64,000 nt of DNA. It comes from Pseudoclavibacter sp. 13-3 (GTDB lineage: Bacteria; Actinomycetota; Actinomycetes; Actinomycetales; Microbacteriaceae). The notes below the pieces were generated by a model, which was not told the DNA's origin, made no database searches, and saw only the letters and a program-made list of their open reading frames with translations. The translations under genes and the position numbers were made by a program. Below, piece by piece: positions 8,660 through 17,109 of the stretch (positions are counted from its first letter, which is position 1; each line of letters starts with the position of its first letter). The stretch is from positions 124,001-188,000 of the forward strand of contig NZ_JAJOZT010000001.1 of NCBI RefSeq assembly GCF_021168475.1, given 5' to 3'.

Positions 8660-9805
8660 CTAGAAGAGTGGGTCGTCCGGACGCCAAGCGCCCTCGGCGT
8701 CCCCGGGGTACTGGGCCCAACCGGTCGGGTCCTCCCAGGGTGCGTTCTCCGGGGCCGCCGCGGCACCCCACCACCAGGACTCGTGCGGCGGATGCGCTCC
8801 TGGACGGATCTTGCGGGCCGCCCAGCCGAGGATGTGCCCGCTCGGCAGTCGATAGCTCCACCAGAAAGCGACGTTGTCACCATGGATTGTGAATCTGCCC
8901 CGTGCCGCACCGTGTGTCGTTGCAAGTTCGCCAAGATCTCGGCGCAGATCGAACGGCTCAATCCCACCAGTGTTGATCCACAGCATGTACCGGCCTTCGA
9001 GGTCGTACCTGACGTTGCGAAGCTCGGGCACACCGCGATCGTCAAGCAACCGGCCTGTCTCGTCGACACCCGGATGACCGGCGACCTCTCGCCCATGCTC
9101 GGCCCGAAGTGTTGCTGCGACTTTGTCCGCCTGTGGCAGCCAGTGCTCGAAGGCGCTGATGGTCAGCACGATCGCCTTCGTCGAGTTGACCTTCGTGTCG
9201 TAGGTGAGCTCTCGCCCGTGCATCACGCCGTGCCTGGAGAACTGTCCCAAGGACTGCCGCTGTTTGACGTCTGCGTTGCAGACCCTGCGGACGACCTCGA
9301 TGTTGCCGCCCAGGCCAGCCAGGGTCTCGTCGTCGACCGCTGGAATCGGCTGCCACTTCGTGAAGAAGGCCTTTTCAGTGATGTCGAACGAAAGGCCTTC
9401 AATCTGCGCGAACAGGATCGGAATGCTTGCCTCATAGGCACCTGCCTGATGGTGTGCGATCGCCTTCTGGACCAGATCAACGCGACGCCAGAGGTCGGCC
9501 TTGAACGGCCAGTGAGCGTTGCCTCCTCGCCGCAGGCGCTCGACCCCGATCTCCATCCAGCGTGCGTGCTCCCCGTTCCAGATGTCGGTGAGTATCTGGT
9601 CGAGCTGGTCGGTCGTGGCGCCGTCTTCCGCAGCTTTCAGGGCACGGACGGTGCCTTGGTATGGCCACACCGCAGACATCGCCCACCCGAGTGGTGCGAA
9701 CACGCTCATCGCTTCGGCGATGTTCACCGAAACGTCAACTGCAGTGCCGCGCATCCGTCGCCTCACCTGTGCGGCAGCCTGCGCCAGCTCGTCATCCGAC
9801 ATCAT
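8660..9805 (-). CDS. Hypothetical protein with HEPN-type RxxxxH motif
   Basis: A 381-residue soluble protein. The middle helical part contains QFSRHGVMHG (Arg191 to His196), an R-x4-H motif followed by Gly, as in HEPN-superfamily ribonucleases; the preceding helix (YEASIPILFAQIEGL) fits the HEPN four-helix bundle. HEPN proteins are frequent RNA-cutting effectors in toxin-antitoxin and abortive-infection systems. The C-terminal ~130 residues form a separate Trp/Pro-rich domain. GGGGGAG precedes the ATG at 9,805. Neighbours do not include an obvious antitoxin. The HEPN assignment is inference from the motif. Confidence 0.5.
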   Translation of the reverse strand: MMSDDELAQAAAQVRRRMRGTAVDVSVNIAEAMSVFAPLGWAMSAVWPYQGTVRALKAAEDGATTDQLDQILTDIWNGEHARWMEIGVERLRRGGNAHWPFKADLWRRVDLVQKAIAHHQAGAYEASIPILFAQIEGLSFDITEKAFFTKWQPIPAVDDETLAGLGGNIEVVRRVCNADVKQRQSLGQFSRHGVMHGRELTYDTKVNSTKAIVLTISAFEHWLPQADKVAATLRAEHGREVAGHPGVDETGRLLDDRGVPELRNVRYDLEGRYMLWINTGGIEPFDLRRDLGELATTHGAARGRFTIHGDNVAFWWSYRLPSGHILGWAARKIRPGAHPPHESWWWGAAAAPENAPWEDPTGWAQYPGDAEGAWRPDDPLF

Positions 9806-9858
9806 CCGCTCCCCCGATCAGCTCGCGGTAATCCTAGCCAACCGCGCACACGAGTGGC

Positions 9859-10251
9859 ATGAGAAGACACCGGCAGCGTCCACAGCCCCTGCGGAGACAG
9901 CGACGCAGAGGAGTGATCCTGCTCGACGAGGAAGGTCTCCTCTGGGGGTGGACCGGCGAGGCTTTCGCTGGCTTCCCTGACACGTCCAGGACACCCGCCT
10001 CGGTCACTGTGCCCGCAGTGATCGTCTACGGCGGTGGGCATCGCCTCATCGAGGACGTCTCCGTCACTGACCCTCTGCAGCAGGTATCCCCCGAGGGCGG
10101 ACGAACAGTCTGGGCCGTCCACGCCATCGGAGACAACGAACTGGGCTTCTGGGCGCTCTTTGATACCGAAGCCGAAGCACAACAGCGGGCACAGGGAGCG
10201 AACCGCGACCTCTTCGCGCGTCTGACGCTTCGGAGGTCTCAGCATGACTGA
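9859..10251 (+). CDS. Hypothetical protein upstream of the ATP-grasp gene
   Basis: A 130-residue protein whose body (VILLDEEGLLWGWTGEAFAGFP, then VWAVHAIGDNELGFWALFDTEAEA) looks like a compact phage-type fold without a known name. The N-terminus from the ATG at 9,859 is Arg-rich; a later GTG (codon 19) is an alternative start, but the ATG is 8 nt after GCACA, the start-associated motif. It overlaps the next gene by eight bases. Confidence 0.45.
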   Translation: MRRHRQRPQPLRRQRRRGVILLDEEGLLWGWTGEAFAGFPDTSRTPASVTVPAVIVYGGGHRLIEDVSVTDPLQQVSPEGGRTVWAVHAIGDNELGFWALFDTEAEAQQRAQGANRDLFARLTLRRSQHD

Positions 10252-11212
10252 AGACATCCTCTTCTGGTCGACCCCGATGGGCTACGTCAGTGGCTTTCCA
10301 GAGCTCCAGGCGCTCTGGCAGCATTGGCACCCGAGCTCTCAGCCGACCGGCGATCGGGAAGACTGGCTGGAAGCCATCCTGCGGCTGGACACCCTCCTGA
10401 ACGTGCATCCCAGGGAGCATGTTTGGGTCCGCACGACCACTGAGCGCCAGGCCGTGAACGCGGCAACGGGCGAGGTCTGCACGGATGCCGGTCGTCTCGC
10501 TCGCATGAAGCTCGTCGGTCCGGTCGCCAACATCGGACACCTCTCGCAGTCGTATCTCAGCGATCCCCGTCTGGAAGGCGAACGAGTCGTGAACAGCTAC
10601 TGGGCAGAGCCGGTGTTTCTCGCGCATGCCGGGCGCCCGGTCATCCGCACCACGTGTGGGGAAGGTCAGGGGTTCCCTGCGACGAAGGACACCATCAACG
10701 CACTGGCTCCTGGACGAGTCTGTGTCAAAGACATCGACCCGAAGATGAGTTTCTTCACCACCACGTCGCCGTTCGACAGCCATGACTTCTTCAGCAAGGT
10801 CAGCATGTGGTCGCCCGACCGCCCTGGTGCACTCCTGGTGCAGCCATGGGTGCCGTTGAGCGCTGAGTACAGGTTCTTCGTTGTGGGTCACAAGGTCGTG
10901 ACTGGTGCGGGCTGCATCGAGCACCTCACCCCGCTCGACGCGCTCGCACGCCCATTCGATCCGAGGGTTGAGCGCACTCGGGGTGCGTCTCCCGTCTTCG
11001 AGGCGCCGGAGCTGGTGGCACGGTATCTGCAATGGGCGGAGAGCTACACGGCTGCTTGGCGGGAAGCACATTCCACCTGTGGCGACTACGTCGTGGATAT
11101 CGCACTGAAAACAGACACCGATGAAGTCGTTGCCATCGAGATGAACGGACTGCACAACTCTGAGCTGTACGCATCAGACGTGCGCGCATTGTTCGAAGAA
11201 TGGTGCCGGTAG
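10244..11212 (+). CDS. ATP-grasp domain protein (R2K-like)
   Basis: A 322-residue protein resembling the R2K clade of phage-borne ATP-grasp enzymes. Visible are the substrate-side VKDIDPKMSFF, the nucleotide-binding AEYRFFVVGHKVVTGA, and the metal-binding end VVDIALKTDTDEVVAIEMNGLHNSELY with the expected D...E-x-N pattern. ATP-grasp enzymes ligate a carboxylate to an amine, alcohol or peptide; the substrate of this clade is unknown, though peptide or RNA/protein tagging during phage conflict has been proposed for relatives. GGAGGTCTC precedes the ATG, which overlaps the previous gene. Confidence 0.7.
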   Translation: MTEDILFWSTPMGYVSGFPELQALWQHWHPSSQPTGDREDWLEAILRLDTLLNVHPREHVWVRTTTERQAVNAATGEVCTDAGRLARMKLVGPVANIGHLSQSYLSDPRLEGERVVNSYWAEPVFLAHAGRPVIRTTCGEGQGFPATKDTINALAPGRVCVKDIDPKMSFFTTTSPFDSHDFFSKVSMWSPDRPGALLVQPWVPLSAEYRFFVVGHKVVTGAGCIEHLTPLDALARPFDPRVERTRGASPVFEAPELVARYLQWAESYTAAWREAHSTCGDYVVDIALKTDTDEVVAIEMNGLHNSELYASDVRALFEEWCR

Positions 11213-11241
11213 CGGCCGCCAGCGGCTCCCTTGGGAACCTG

Positions 11242-11271
11242 TATGCTCTCTCTCGCTGTGTCGAGAGCATA
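11242..11271. repeat. Inverted repeat A in the non-coding block
   Basis: TATGCTCTC at 11,242-11,250 is mirrored by GAGAGCATA at 11,263-11,271. The same arm sequence returns as part of the longer palindrome at 11,399-11,433, so the pair is a repeated protein-binding or structural site rather than a one-off terminator. Confidence 0.65.
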
Positions 11272-11398
11272 ACATTCCGGAAAACCACCAGACAACCCTC
11301 GGAACCCGTGAAAACCATGTGTGGGACGCGATCGAAGGCCACCCGCGCCACAGAAACGGACCGAACCGCAGAAGCCGCACACCGGGGCCGAAAAACCT

Positions 11399-11433
11399 TT
11401 ATGCTCTCCCCGGCTCGCACGGGGAGAGCATAA
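11399..11433. repeat. Inverted repeat B, 13-bp perfect arms
   Basis: TTATGCTCTCCCC and GGGGAGAGCATAA are perfectly complementary across a 9-base loop. The outer nine bases are identical to inverted repeat A about 160 bases away. No T-run follows on either strand, so a terminator is unlikely. A partition, replication or transfer site is plausible. Confidence 0.7.
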
Positions 11434-11445
11434 CACATTTCCGCC

Positions 11446-11718
11446 GTCACCGCTGTCACCACCCTGTCACCACCCCTCGTGTGACGCTACATCCCATATA
11501 TTTACTGGCCAGCAGGGGTCTGTCACCACTGTCACCACGATTGGGGGACACCCCCTCCAGATGAGAGGAAGAGAGGGGGGGGAGAGCCCCCTATATATCT
11601 CTCTCTTACATGAGGTCTACAAAAAGTGGTGACAGTGGTGACAACCCCCTCCTGCCCAGACCGCAGTAGGGCTTCGCTGTCACCACACCACCGGTGACAC
11701 CGCGGTGACAGCGGTGAC
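11446..11718. repeat. Cluster of GTCACC repeats; candidate origin region
   Basis: Eleven copies of GTCACC or its complement occur in 273 bases: direct at 11,446, 11,455, 11,466, 11,522, 11,531 and 11,679; inverted at 11,628, 11,637, 11,693, 11,704 and 11,713. Several are in 9-base tandem (GTCACCACN). They flank AT-rich islands (CATATATTTAC near 11,491; CTATATATCTCTCTC near 11,591). The whole 11,213-11,998 gap (786 bases) has no credible gene. The pattern resembles iterons of a replication origin or binding sites of an oriT, but no Rep protein is adjacent. Confidence 0.55.
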
Positions 11719-11998
11719 AGGAGCACAGCGACTGTCGTTCCAGCCCACGGCTGGAGCTGATGTCGTTACAGCCGAGATCGGCCCCGGCGCTTCCCACTCG
11801 AGAGCACCCCACCGCCGAGACCACCCCGCGCCAGCACAGAAACGGCCCCAGCAGCCCTACCAGCCCACAGCTGACCCCATCACACCGAAACTGCCCCCAG
11901 TGCCTCAGTGACGCGCACAGCCCCGCACAGGACATACTCTCGGCGGCGTTCGGCAACTCCCCGCCGCGAAAGTCCCCTCGCACGCATACATCCCCGGT

Positions 11999-12139
11999 AT
12001 GAAGTTCCTGCTGCGCGAAGACGAAGACGACAACAACAAGCTCATTGACCAGCCGAAGGTCCGCGGGATCGTTTGGGCGCTCACCGGCGTGCTCGCCCTC
12101 GGGGTGATTGTCATCCTGGTGAAGAGCGTGCTCGCGTGA
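11999..12139 (+). CDS. Small single-span membrane protein
   Basis: A 46-residue product: an acidic N-terminus (LLREDEDDNN) followed by one hydrophobic helix (IVWALTGVLALGVIVILV). The ATG lies 10 nt after GCATA and has no Shine-Dalgarno. Its TGA overlaps the GTG of the NERD gene, so they are coupled. Small membrane proteins of this type are common in conjugation operons; the function is unknown. Confidence 0.6.
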   Translation: MKFLLREDEDDNNKLIDQPKVRGIVWALTGVLALGVIVILVKSVLA

Positions 12140-12711
12140 CGCGCTCGTACGGTCGGGTGATCGGAGTGCCTGGTGGGTCGCTGCAGCACTCCGCGGGGTG
12201 GGCTGCGAACGAGGACGTCGCTCGTATCGGACGGACAGGCGAGCTGCGAACGGCCGAGGTGCTGGATCGCCTGGCGATGCGTCCCGGCGGGGCCGACGTG
12301 ATCCACGACTGCCGCATACCGATCCCGGGGATCAGCGCGAACATCGACCACATCGTGGTCTCCGGCAGCGACGTGTGGCTGATCGACTCCAAAGTCTGGA
12401 AGCCGGGCTTCTACTGGACGTTCAGGGGTGTGTCTCGACGTGGGGGTGAGCGGTTCCCGTTCGCGGACAAGAAGACGCTGCCGATGGCGGAGCAGGCTGT
12501 CCGTGGCTTCCTGCGGACTGGTGCCCGTGTGTACTGTCTGCTGGTCGTGTGGCCGTCGAACGATCATGCGGTACTTCGTCTCGGGCTCTACCGTCCACGG
12601 GGAGCTCGTGTCGTCGCCGGCCCGAGGTTCGCTCGCCATCAAGCCATCCGCGCCAAGCCCGGTCGGACGCAGATCACTGACCGGCTCGCCGAGCTGGCTA
12701 TTCACGCATAG
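12136..12711 (+). CDS. NERD-domain nuclease-like protein
   Basis: A 191-residue protein. TGELRTAEVLDRL, then the core SANIDHIVVSGSDVWLIDSKVW carry the NERD (nuclease-related) signature with D-H-I-V-V and I-D-x-K, a PD-(D/E)xK-like fold. NERD proteins are found on plasmids and ICEs and are thought to process DNA. The GTG at 12,136 overlaps the previous stop; the upstream extension reads through the small membrane gene in another frame and was rejected. The stop lies in GCATAG, which supplies the start motif of the next gene. Confidence 0.75.
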   Translation: MTRSYGRVIGVPGGSLQHSAGWAANEDVARIGRTGELRTAEVLDRLAMRPGGADVIHDCRIPIPGISANIDHIVVSGSDVWLIDSKVWKPGFYWTFRGVSRRGGERFPFADKKTLPMAEQAVRGFLRTGARVYCLLVVWPSNDHAVLRLGLYRPRGARVVAGPRFARHQAIRAKPGRTQITDRLAELAIHA

Positions 12712-12719
12712 GTCGGTTC

Positions 12720-15700
12720 ATGGCTGTCAGACCACCTCAGAATGAGACCGACATCGCACCATGGGTGCTCGTCGGGTCCGTGCCGGTCGCCGCGCTCGCC
12801 TGGTGGCTGTGGCAGGTACCCGCCGTCGCCCTGCTCTGGATCCTCGTCGTCGCTGCATGCTGGTTCTCTCAGCCGCCGATCCTCACAGGCAAGAAAGACC
12901 GAACCGGTCGAGTCCAGCCGGCATCTACGGCGGAGCAGAAGTCCATGTCCCGCCACGAGATGTTCCGCGCCGGACGGTTCTCACTCATCGTCCCCCAGAT
13001 CAGCTCGATCGGCTGGCCGCCGCTCATGGCTTCCTTCACCGCGCTTCTCACAGGGGTCGCGGGATGGTTCCTGCCGCTGAGCGCGCCGTTTCAGGTGGTG
13101 TGGCCGCTGTTCCCGGCATTGAACGCGTGGGGCGCGTTTGTGCTCGCTCTACAGGTTCCGGCCATCGCCCGGCAGTTCGCCGATGATGTCCAGCCACGCC
13201 CCGGACTCGATCTGCCCGAGGTCTGGAAGCGGCTGACCTCCAGCAACCTGCGTACCATGATCAGTCTCGGCTCCGGGGTCCTCGCGGCTGCGCTCGTGGT
13301 TGTCGCGGGTTGTGCGCTTGGGTCGAAGGTCTCGTTCCTCAGCTCGCTGTTTCTCGGCCTTGCTTGCGTCCCCTTCTCCCTGCAGGTGGGGCTCCATGGG
13401 CCGGTCATCGCCCACTGGCGGGACATGGTCGATGGGCGCGCACAGTGGGCTCCTCGCTGGGAGGTGCTGAAGCTCGACCCGGCCCCGCGTCTGGTCGACC
13501 GTTCCCGGCTGTCTGGCGACGTGGCCACCATCGACACGTTCGACGCCCCTCCGGAGGTCGGGTCACGCGGCATGTTCGCTCGCTTGCAGGACTTCGAAAC
13601 CCTCGTCGACCCGGGAGCCACCGTCGCACTGCTCATTGAGCCGAACCTCGACAGCCAGGGGCAGCCAGTGCCGTCGACATCGCATCCGACACGGTTTCGC
13701 GTCATCACCTGGTTCACGGACGACTGGCCAGCCGTCTCTGCCGCCGAGACTGACGACGACATCCGCCAGCTGGTCATCGAGACAGTCGCCTCCCGCGCCG
13801 CCTACGCAGTGCAGAAGCTCCCGCCGCTCGTCCTCGAGCAGCTCGCCCCGATCACGGACCCGCCATCTCAGCGAGACACCGACGACGGCTTCGATGATGC
13901 GAGGGCCGCGTTCGGCACAGTGTGGCGCAGCCCGGCAAACCCTGACGTGACCGTCAGCGTCCTCATGGAGCTCGGCATCCTCGATCGTGTGGCGGCAGAA
14001 CTCGGATGCGAGATCATTGCCGATCCGGAGAATGACTGCGCATACCTTGGTGCTCTCACCGAACCACCGATCGCTCGCATTCAACCGCGTTGGGTGCACC
14101 GGTTCGACGAGCTCGCGAGGGTTCGTCGCTGGGATCAACGTTGGACGGACATCGTCAAACAGGGCGGACGCAAACCGGTACTGCAACCGTCGACGGAGCG
14201 CGAGTACCAGTACCGCCACATCGACCGAAGAACGGGTGTCGCGCGCAGCATCACAGTCGGTACCTGGGGCTTCGTGACACCTCAGGGTGTCACGCCTGCG
14301 GAGTTCACCAACCAGGACACCGAGCACAAGCTGAAGACCACGCTGAAAGCGGCACCGTTCGCTTCCGTGCAGCCGTGGAAGGACCCTGCGAGCCGAGATG
14401 GTCGCGCCCACTCCGAAGCGTTCATGGTCGTCTCCGTGCCCGCGGGAACAGACCTGCCGACCCTTCCACAGGACTATGTCCCGGCGGGGCGAGGCAACGA
14501 AGCGCAGCGGCTCATCCTGGCCGGCTTCCTCTCCCACGCGTTCGACGCCTGCCGTCTCGCTCGCCCGCACCTGACGAAACTCACCGCTCTGACCACCGCC
14601 ACGTCGTCCGGCACCATCTGGCGAATGGACATCTTCCTCGGCGCCGGAGTGACTCTCGATGCACTCCGGAGACAGTCAGAGAAGATCCGGCAGACCCTTG
14701 GTGTCGAATGGCTGATCGTCGACCGTGCGGAGACCGGGCGGGCCACCATCGTCGTCGGCGCAGCTCCCGGTGCTGACGGCATCGAGTACGCGAACCCGGC
14801 TGACAGCAACCGTGAGTATGTGACCAGCCTCAACTGGCAGCAGGTCTTCATCGCCGCGAAAGTCGTCAGCGAGAACGGCGCAGTGCCCTCACTCGTCTCA
14901 GCGGGGGTTCTGCCTCACAACGACCGGGTGCAGGACCTCACGTTCAAGCTGCCGATGGGGCTCGCGCCCGCCGACGTCCGGGAGAAGGTCGGCAAACTCA
15001 GGGCAGCATCCGGCAACGACTTCATCGACATTCGCGACAGCGAAACCGGCCCCGACCATGTCCGCATGCTCGTCTGCCGAGAGAACCCGCTGCCGAAAGG
15101 CGTCCCGTACGACTTCGAGCTCGTCGATCGCCTCGCAGACGAGGGATGCGTGCCGTTCGCCATGGGGGTCGAAGGCGAGCCCGTCATCTTTGACCCGAAG
15201 GAAAGTCCTCATGCCCTCCTGTCTGGCCTGACCGGCTCTGGGAAATCTGTGCTCGCGCAGACGTTCATCTACGCTGCGGCGGCACATGAGGAGCACGTCT
15301 ACATCATCGACCCGATGAAAGGCGGTGCCGACTTCGCATTCGTCCGCCCCTACGCATCCGCGTTCGCATCGACGATCACCGATGCTGCGGCGGTACTGAA
15401 GCACATCTATGCCGAAGTGACCAAGCGCAAAGACCTCAATGCCGCTCATGGCGTGCCGTCATACGCGGACCTGCCGGAGAGTGTGCGACCCACCCGCATC
15501 TGGGTCATGGTTGATGAGTTCACCTCGCTCATGGGCAAGGAACAGGTGCCTGACCCGTCGAGTGATCCAGATGAGATGGCGGAGCGGGAACGCGTGATCG
15601 CGCTCAACAGCGACAAAGCCACCATCGGGACCATCACCGGCAAGATCGCACGCGAAGCACGATCTGCAGGCGTGACTCTGCTGCTCGGAACTCAGAAGCT

Positions 15701-16235
15701 CTCTGCAAAGCTCTTGGACACGGTCCCAGGTGGTGGCGACCTGAAAGTGAACCTGGCACGCACGCTGCTCGGAAAGGCCTCCTACGGGGACAGAATGTCG
15801 GCGCTGCGGAACCCGGACGATGCGCCCGAGCTTGGGTCCTTCATACCGAAAGGCCGCGGATTGTGGGAGCCGTTGGTCGGGCCTACGCAGGTCATTCAGG
15901 TGTGGTACACGCCACAAGCGGATCTCGGCGCGCACCTGAAGACTCGTCGCTCGCCGCTGCGGCCGGAAGAGCTGCCGGACTTGGATGTGTACCGACGGAA
16001 CAGCTCAGGCCACCGTCTCGGCGTCTTGGAGGAAGACGACGGCACGACCACGGTCGAAGTCGTGGACGAGACACCGGTCATTGAGGATGTCGGCATTGTC
16101 GAGGAAGTCGACATCGCTGACGACCTCGCAAGCTTCTTCAACGACGTGGCGTCACCGGAGACCGACCCTGAGCGCGCATCAGAACCGTCTTCAGCGAACC
16201 CAGCGGTGGTACCAGAGACCTACGACGACTTCTGA
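12720..16235 (+). CDS. FtsK/TcpA-type conjugal transfer coupling ATPase
   Basis: A 1,171-residue membrane ATPase. N-terminal hydrophobic segments lie at about residues 15-52, 98-150 and 178-222; a long middle domain follows. The motor domain has Walker A SGLTGSGKSVLAQ (~834-846) and Walker B RIWVMVDEF (~923-931), with the arginine-rich FtsK-like end. The last ~100 residues are acidic. Proteins of this build (TcpA/TraB-like) drive DNA transfer in Gram-positive elements, either as coupling protein of a T4SS or as sole translocase in actinomycete elements. The presence of VirB4- and TcpC-like genes nearby favours the T4SS role. Confidence 0.8.
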   Translation: MAVRPPQNETDIAPWVLVGSVPVAALAWWLWQVPAVALLWILVVAACWFSQPPILTGKKDRTGRVQPASTAEQKSMSRHEMFRAGRFSLIVPQISSIGWPPLMASFTALLTGVAGWFLPLSAPFQVVWPLFPALNAWGAFVLALQVPAIARQFADDVQPRPGLDLPEVWKRLTSSNLRTMISLGSGVLAAALVVVAGCALGSKVSFLSSLFLGLACVPFSLQVGLHGPVIAHWRDMVDGRAQWAPRWEVLKLDPAPRLVDRSRLSGDVATIDTFDAPPEVGSRGMFARLQDFETLVDPGATVALLIEPNLDSQGQPVPSTSHPTRFRVITWFTDDWPAVSAAETDDDIRQLVIETVASRAAYAVQKLPPLVLEQLAPITDPPSQRDTDDGFDDARAAFGTVWRSPANPDVTVSVLMELGILDRVAAELGCEIIADPENDCAYLGALTEPPIARIQPRWVHRFDELARVRRWDQRWTDIVKQGGRKPVLQPSTEREYQYRHIDRRTGVARSITVGTWGFVTPQGVTPAEFTNQDTEHKLKTTLKAAPFASVQPWKDPASRDGRAHSEAFMVVSVPAGTDLPTLPQDYVPAGRGNEAQRLILAGFLSHAFDACRLARPHLTKLTALTTATSSGTIWRMDIFLGAGVTLDALRRQSEKIRQTLGVEWLIVDRAETGRATIVVGAAPGADGIEYANPADSNREYVTSLNWQQVFIAAKVVSENGAVPSLVSAGVLPHNDRVQDLTFKLPMGLAPADVREKVGKLRAASGNDFIDIRDSETGPDHVRMLVCRENPLPKGVPYDFELVDRLADEGCVPFAMGVEGEPVIFDPKESPHALLSGLTGSGKSVLAQTFIYAAAAHEEHVYIIDPMKGGADFAFVRPYASAFASTITDAAAVLKHIYAEVTKRKDLNAAHGVPSYADLPESVRPTRIWVMVDEFTSLMGKEQVPDPSSDPDEMAERERVIALNSDKATIGTITGKIAREARSAGVTLLLGTQKLSAKLLDTVPGGGDLKVNLARTLLGKASYGDRMSALRNPDDAPELGSFIPKGRGLWEPLVGPTQVIQVWYTPQADLGAHLKTRRSPLRPEELPDLDVYRRNSSGHRLGVLEEDDGTTTVEVVDETPVIEDVGIVEEVDIADDLASFFNDVASPETDPERASEPSSANPAVVPETYDDF

Positions 16236-16241
16236 TCCCGC

Positions 16242-17072
16242 TCACTGCTGGCAACGGTCGAGGACACCAGCCATGGCGTCACGCTCCGAATTGGTGACCC
16301 AGAGCCCGTACTTCGCTTTCACCAAGACCTGGCGCTCGACGTACTGGCATTGGAAGGCGGCGTTCGCCGGGAGCCATTCGCCGGCGTCTTTGTCGCTCTT
16401 CGCCTGGTTGGTCGGGCCGTCGACGGCCAGCAGGTTCAGCGGGTCGTTGGCGAGCTGGACCCGGCGTTCCTGGCTGAGGTTGCGGGCACCGGACTGCCAG
16501 GCGTTCTTCAGTGGAACGAGGTGGTCGATCTGCACTGCGGATGAGGTTGCCCGGCCGCGCTGGTAGTCGATCCCCCGGGCGGTGTACGGGTCTTCGAGGT
16601 GCCCGGAGACCACGGTGCACTTGCCATCCTTGCGGACGGCGGTGAGGTCTCTGGCGAGGATGTCGTTGCGGGTGTCGCAGCCGTTGCCGTCGACGTCCTG
16701 CCAGGCCGGGCCGAACTGACCCTCCCGGTTGTAGTCGTCGCCACGGTCATCGGCGCGAACCTGCAGGCCACCGAGCGTGTCTTTCACCTGACTGACGTCG
16801 AAGCCGAGTTCGGAGCCCCGCACCTGAGAGGTTTGATCGCCTTGCCCAGCGATCGTAGTGGCGGCGTCGGCGATCACCTTCGAGCCGTTGGAGAGCACGT
16901 CGCGGCCCGTGCCGAACAGGTCCCTGAGAGTGCCCTGCGTCTGCGGGTCGCTCCAGGTGGTGCCGACCGCCTGTTTCAGCGCGTCAAGGGCGCCGAGCTT
17001 CATGCTGCCGAGGCCTGCCGCGACGATGACGGCCACCAGGATGACGACGAACTTTGCACTCAGATGCTTCAT
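16242..17072 (-). CDS. Secreted HNH-type (DUF1524) nuclease
   Basis: A 276-residue protein with an N-terminal signal/anchor helix (FVVILVAVIVAAGLGSM) and a C-terminal GmrSD/DUF1524-type HNH fold. Visible catalytic pattern: VQIDHLVPLKNAW, then ANDPLNLLAVDGPTNQAKSDKDAGEW. Cysteines in the extracellular part (GCDTR, GKCTV, QCQY, RCQQ) suggest disulfides. Secreted HNH nucleases of this kind are common in Actinobacteria; in a conjugative element it could act on recipient or competitor DNA, which is inference. It is divergent from the next gene with only 37 bases between the starts. Confidence 0.75.
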   Translation of the reverse strand: MKHLSAKFVVILVAVIVAAGLGSMKLGALDALKQAVGTTWSDPQTQGTLRDLFGTGRDVLSNGSKVIADAATTIAGQGDQTSQVRGSELGFDVSQVKDTLGGLQVRADDRGDDYNREGQFGPAWQDVDGNGCDTRNDILARDLTAVRKDGKCTVVSGHLEDPYTARGIDYQRGRATSSAVQIDHLVPLKNAWQSGARNLSQERRVQLANDPLNLLAVDGPTNQAKSDKDAGEWLPANAAFQCQYVERQVLVKAKYGLWVTNSERDAMAGVLDRCQQ

Positions 17073-17109
17073 GTCCCGTCATGTGCGCGGGCAGCACACA
17101 TCACTGGTC
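17073..17109. promoter_or_regulatory. 37-bp divergent promoter with two start-associated motifs
   Basis: The two start codons face away from each other across 37 bases. On the minus strand GCACA lies 9 nt before the ATG at 17,072; on the plus strand CACA lies 9 nt before the ATG at 17,110. Neither start has a Shine-Dalgarno. With so little room, both mRNAs should be leaderless or nearly so, which is the clearest hint that the motif acts as a -10-like promoter element. Confidence 0.5.

Noticed and set aside
11446-11718. GTCACC repeats as a CRISPR array
   Set aside because: Units are 6-9 bases, irregularly spaced and in both orientations; no cas genes nearby.
11705-12002. Small plus-strand frames in the repeat block
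   Set aside because: They begin inside GGTGAC repeats, have low-complexity products, and lack a Shine-Dalgarno or family similarity.
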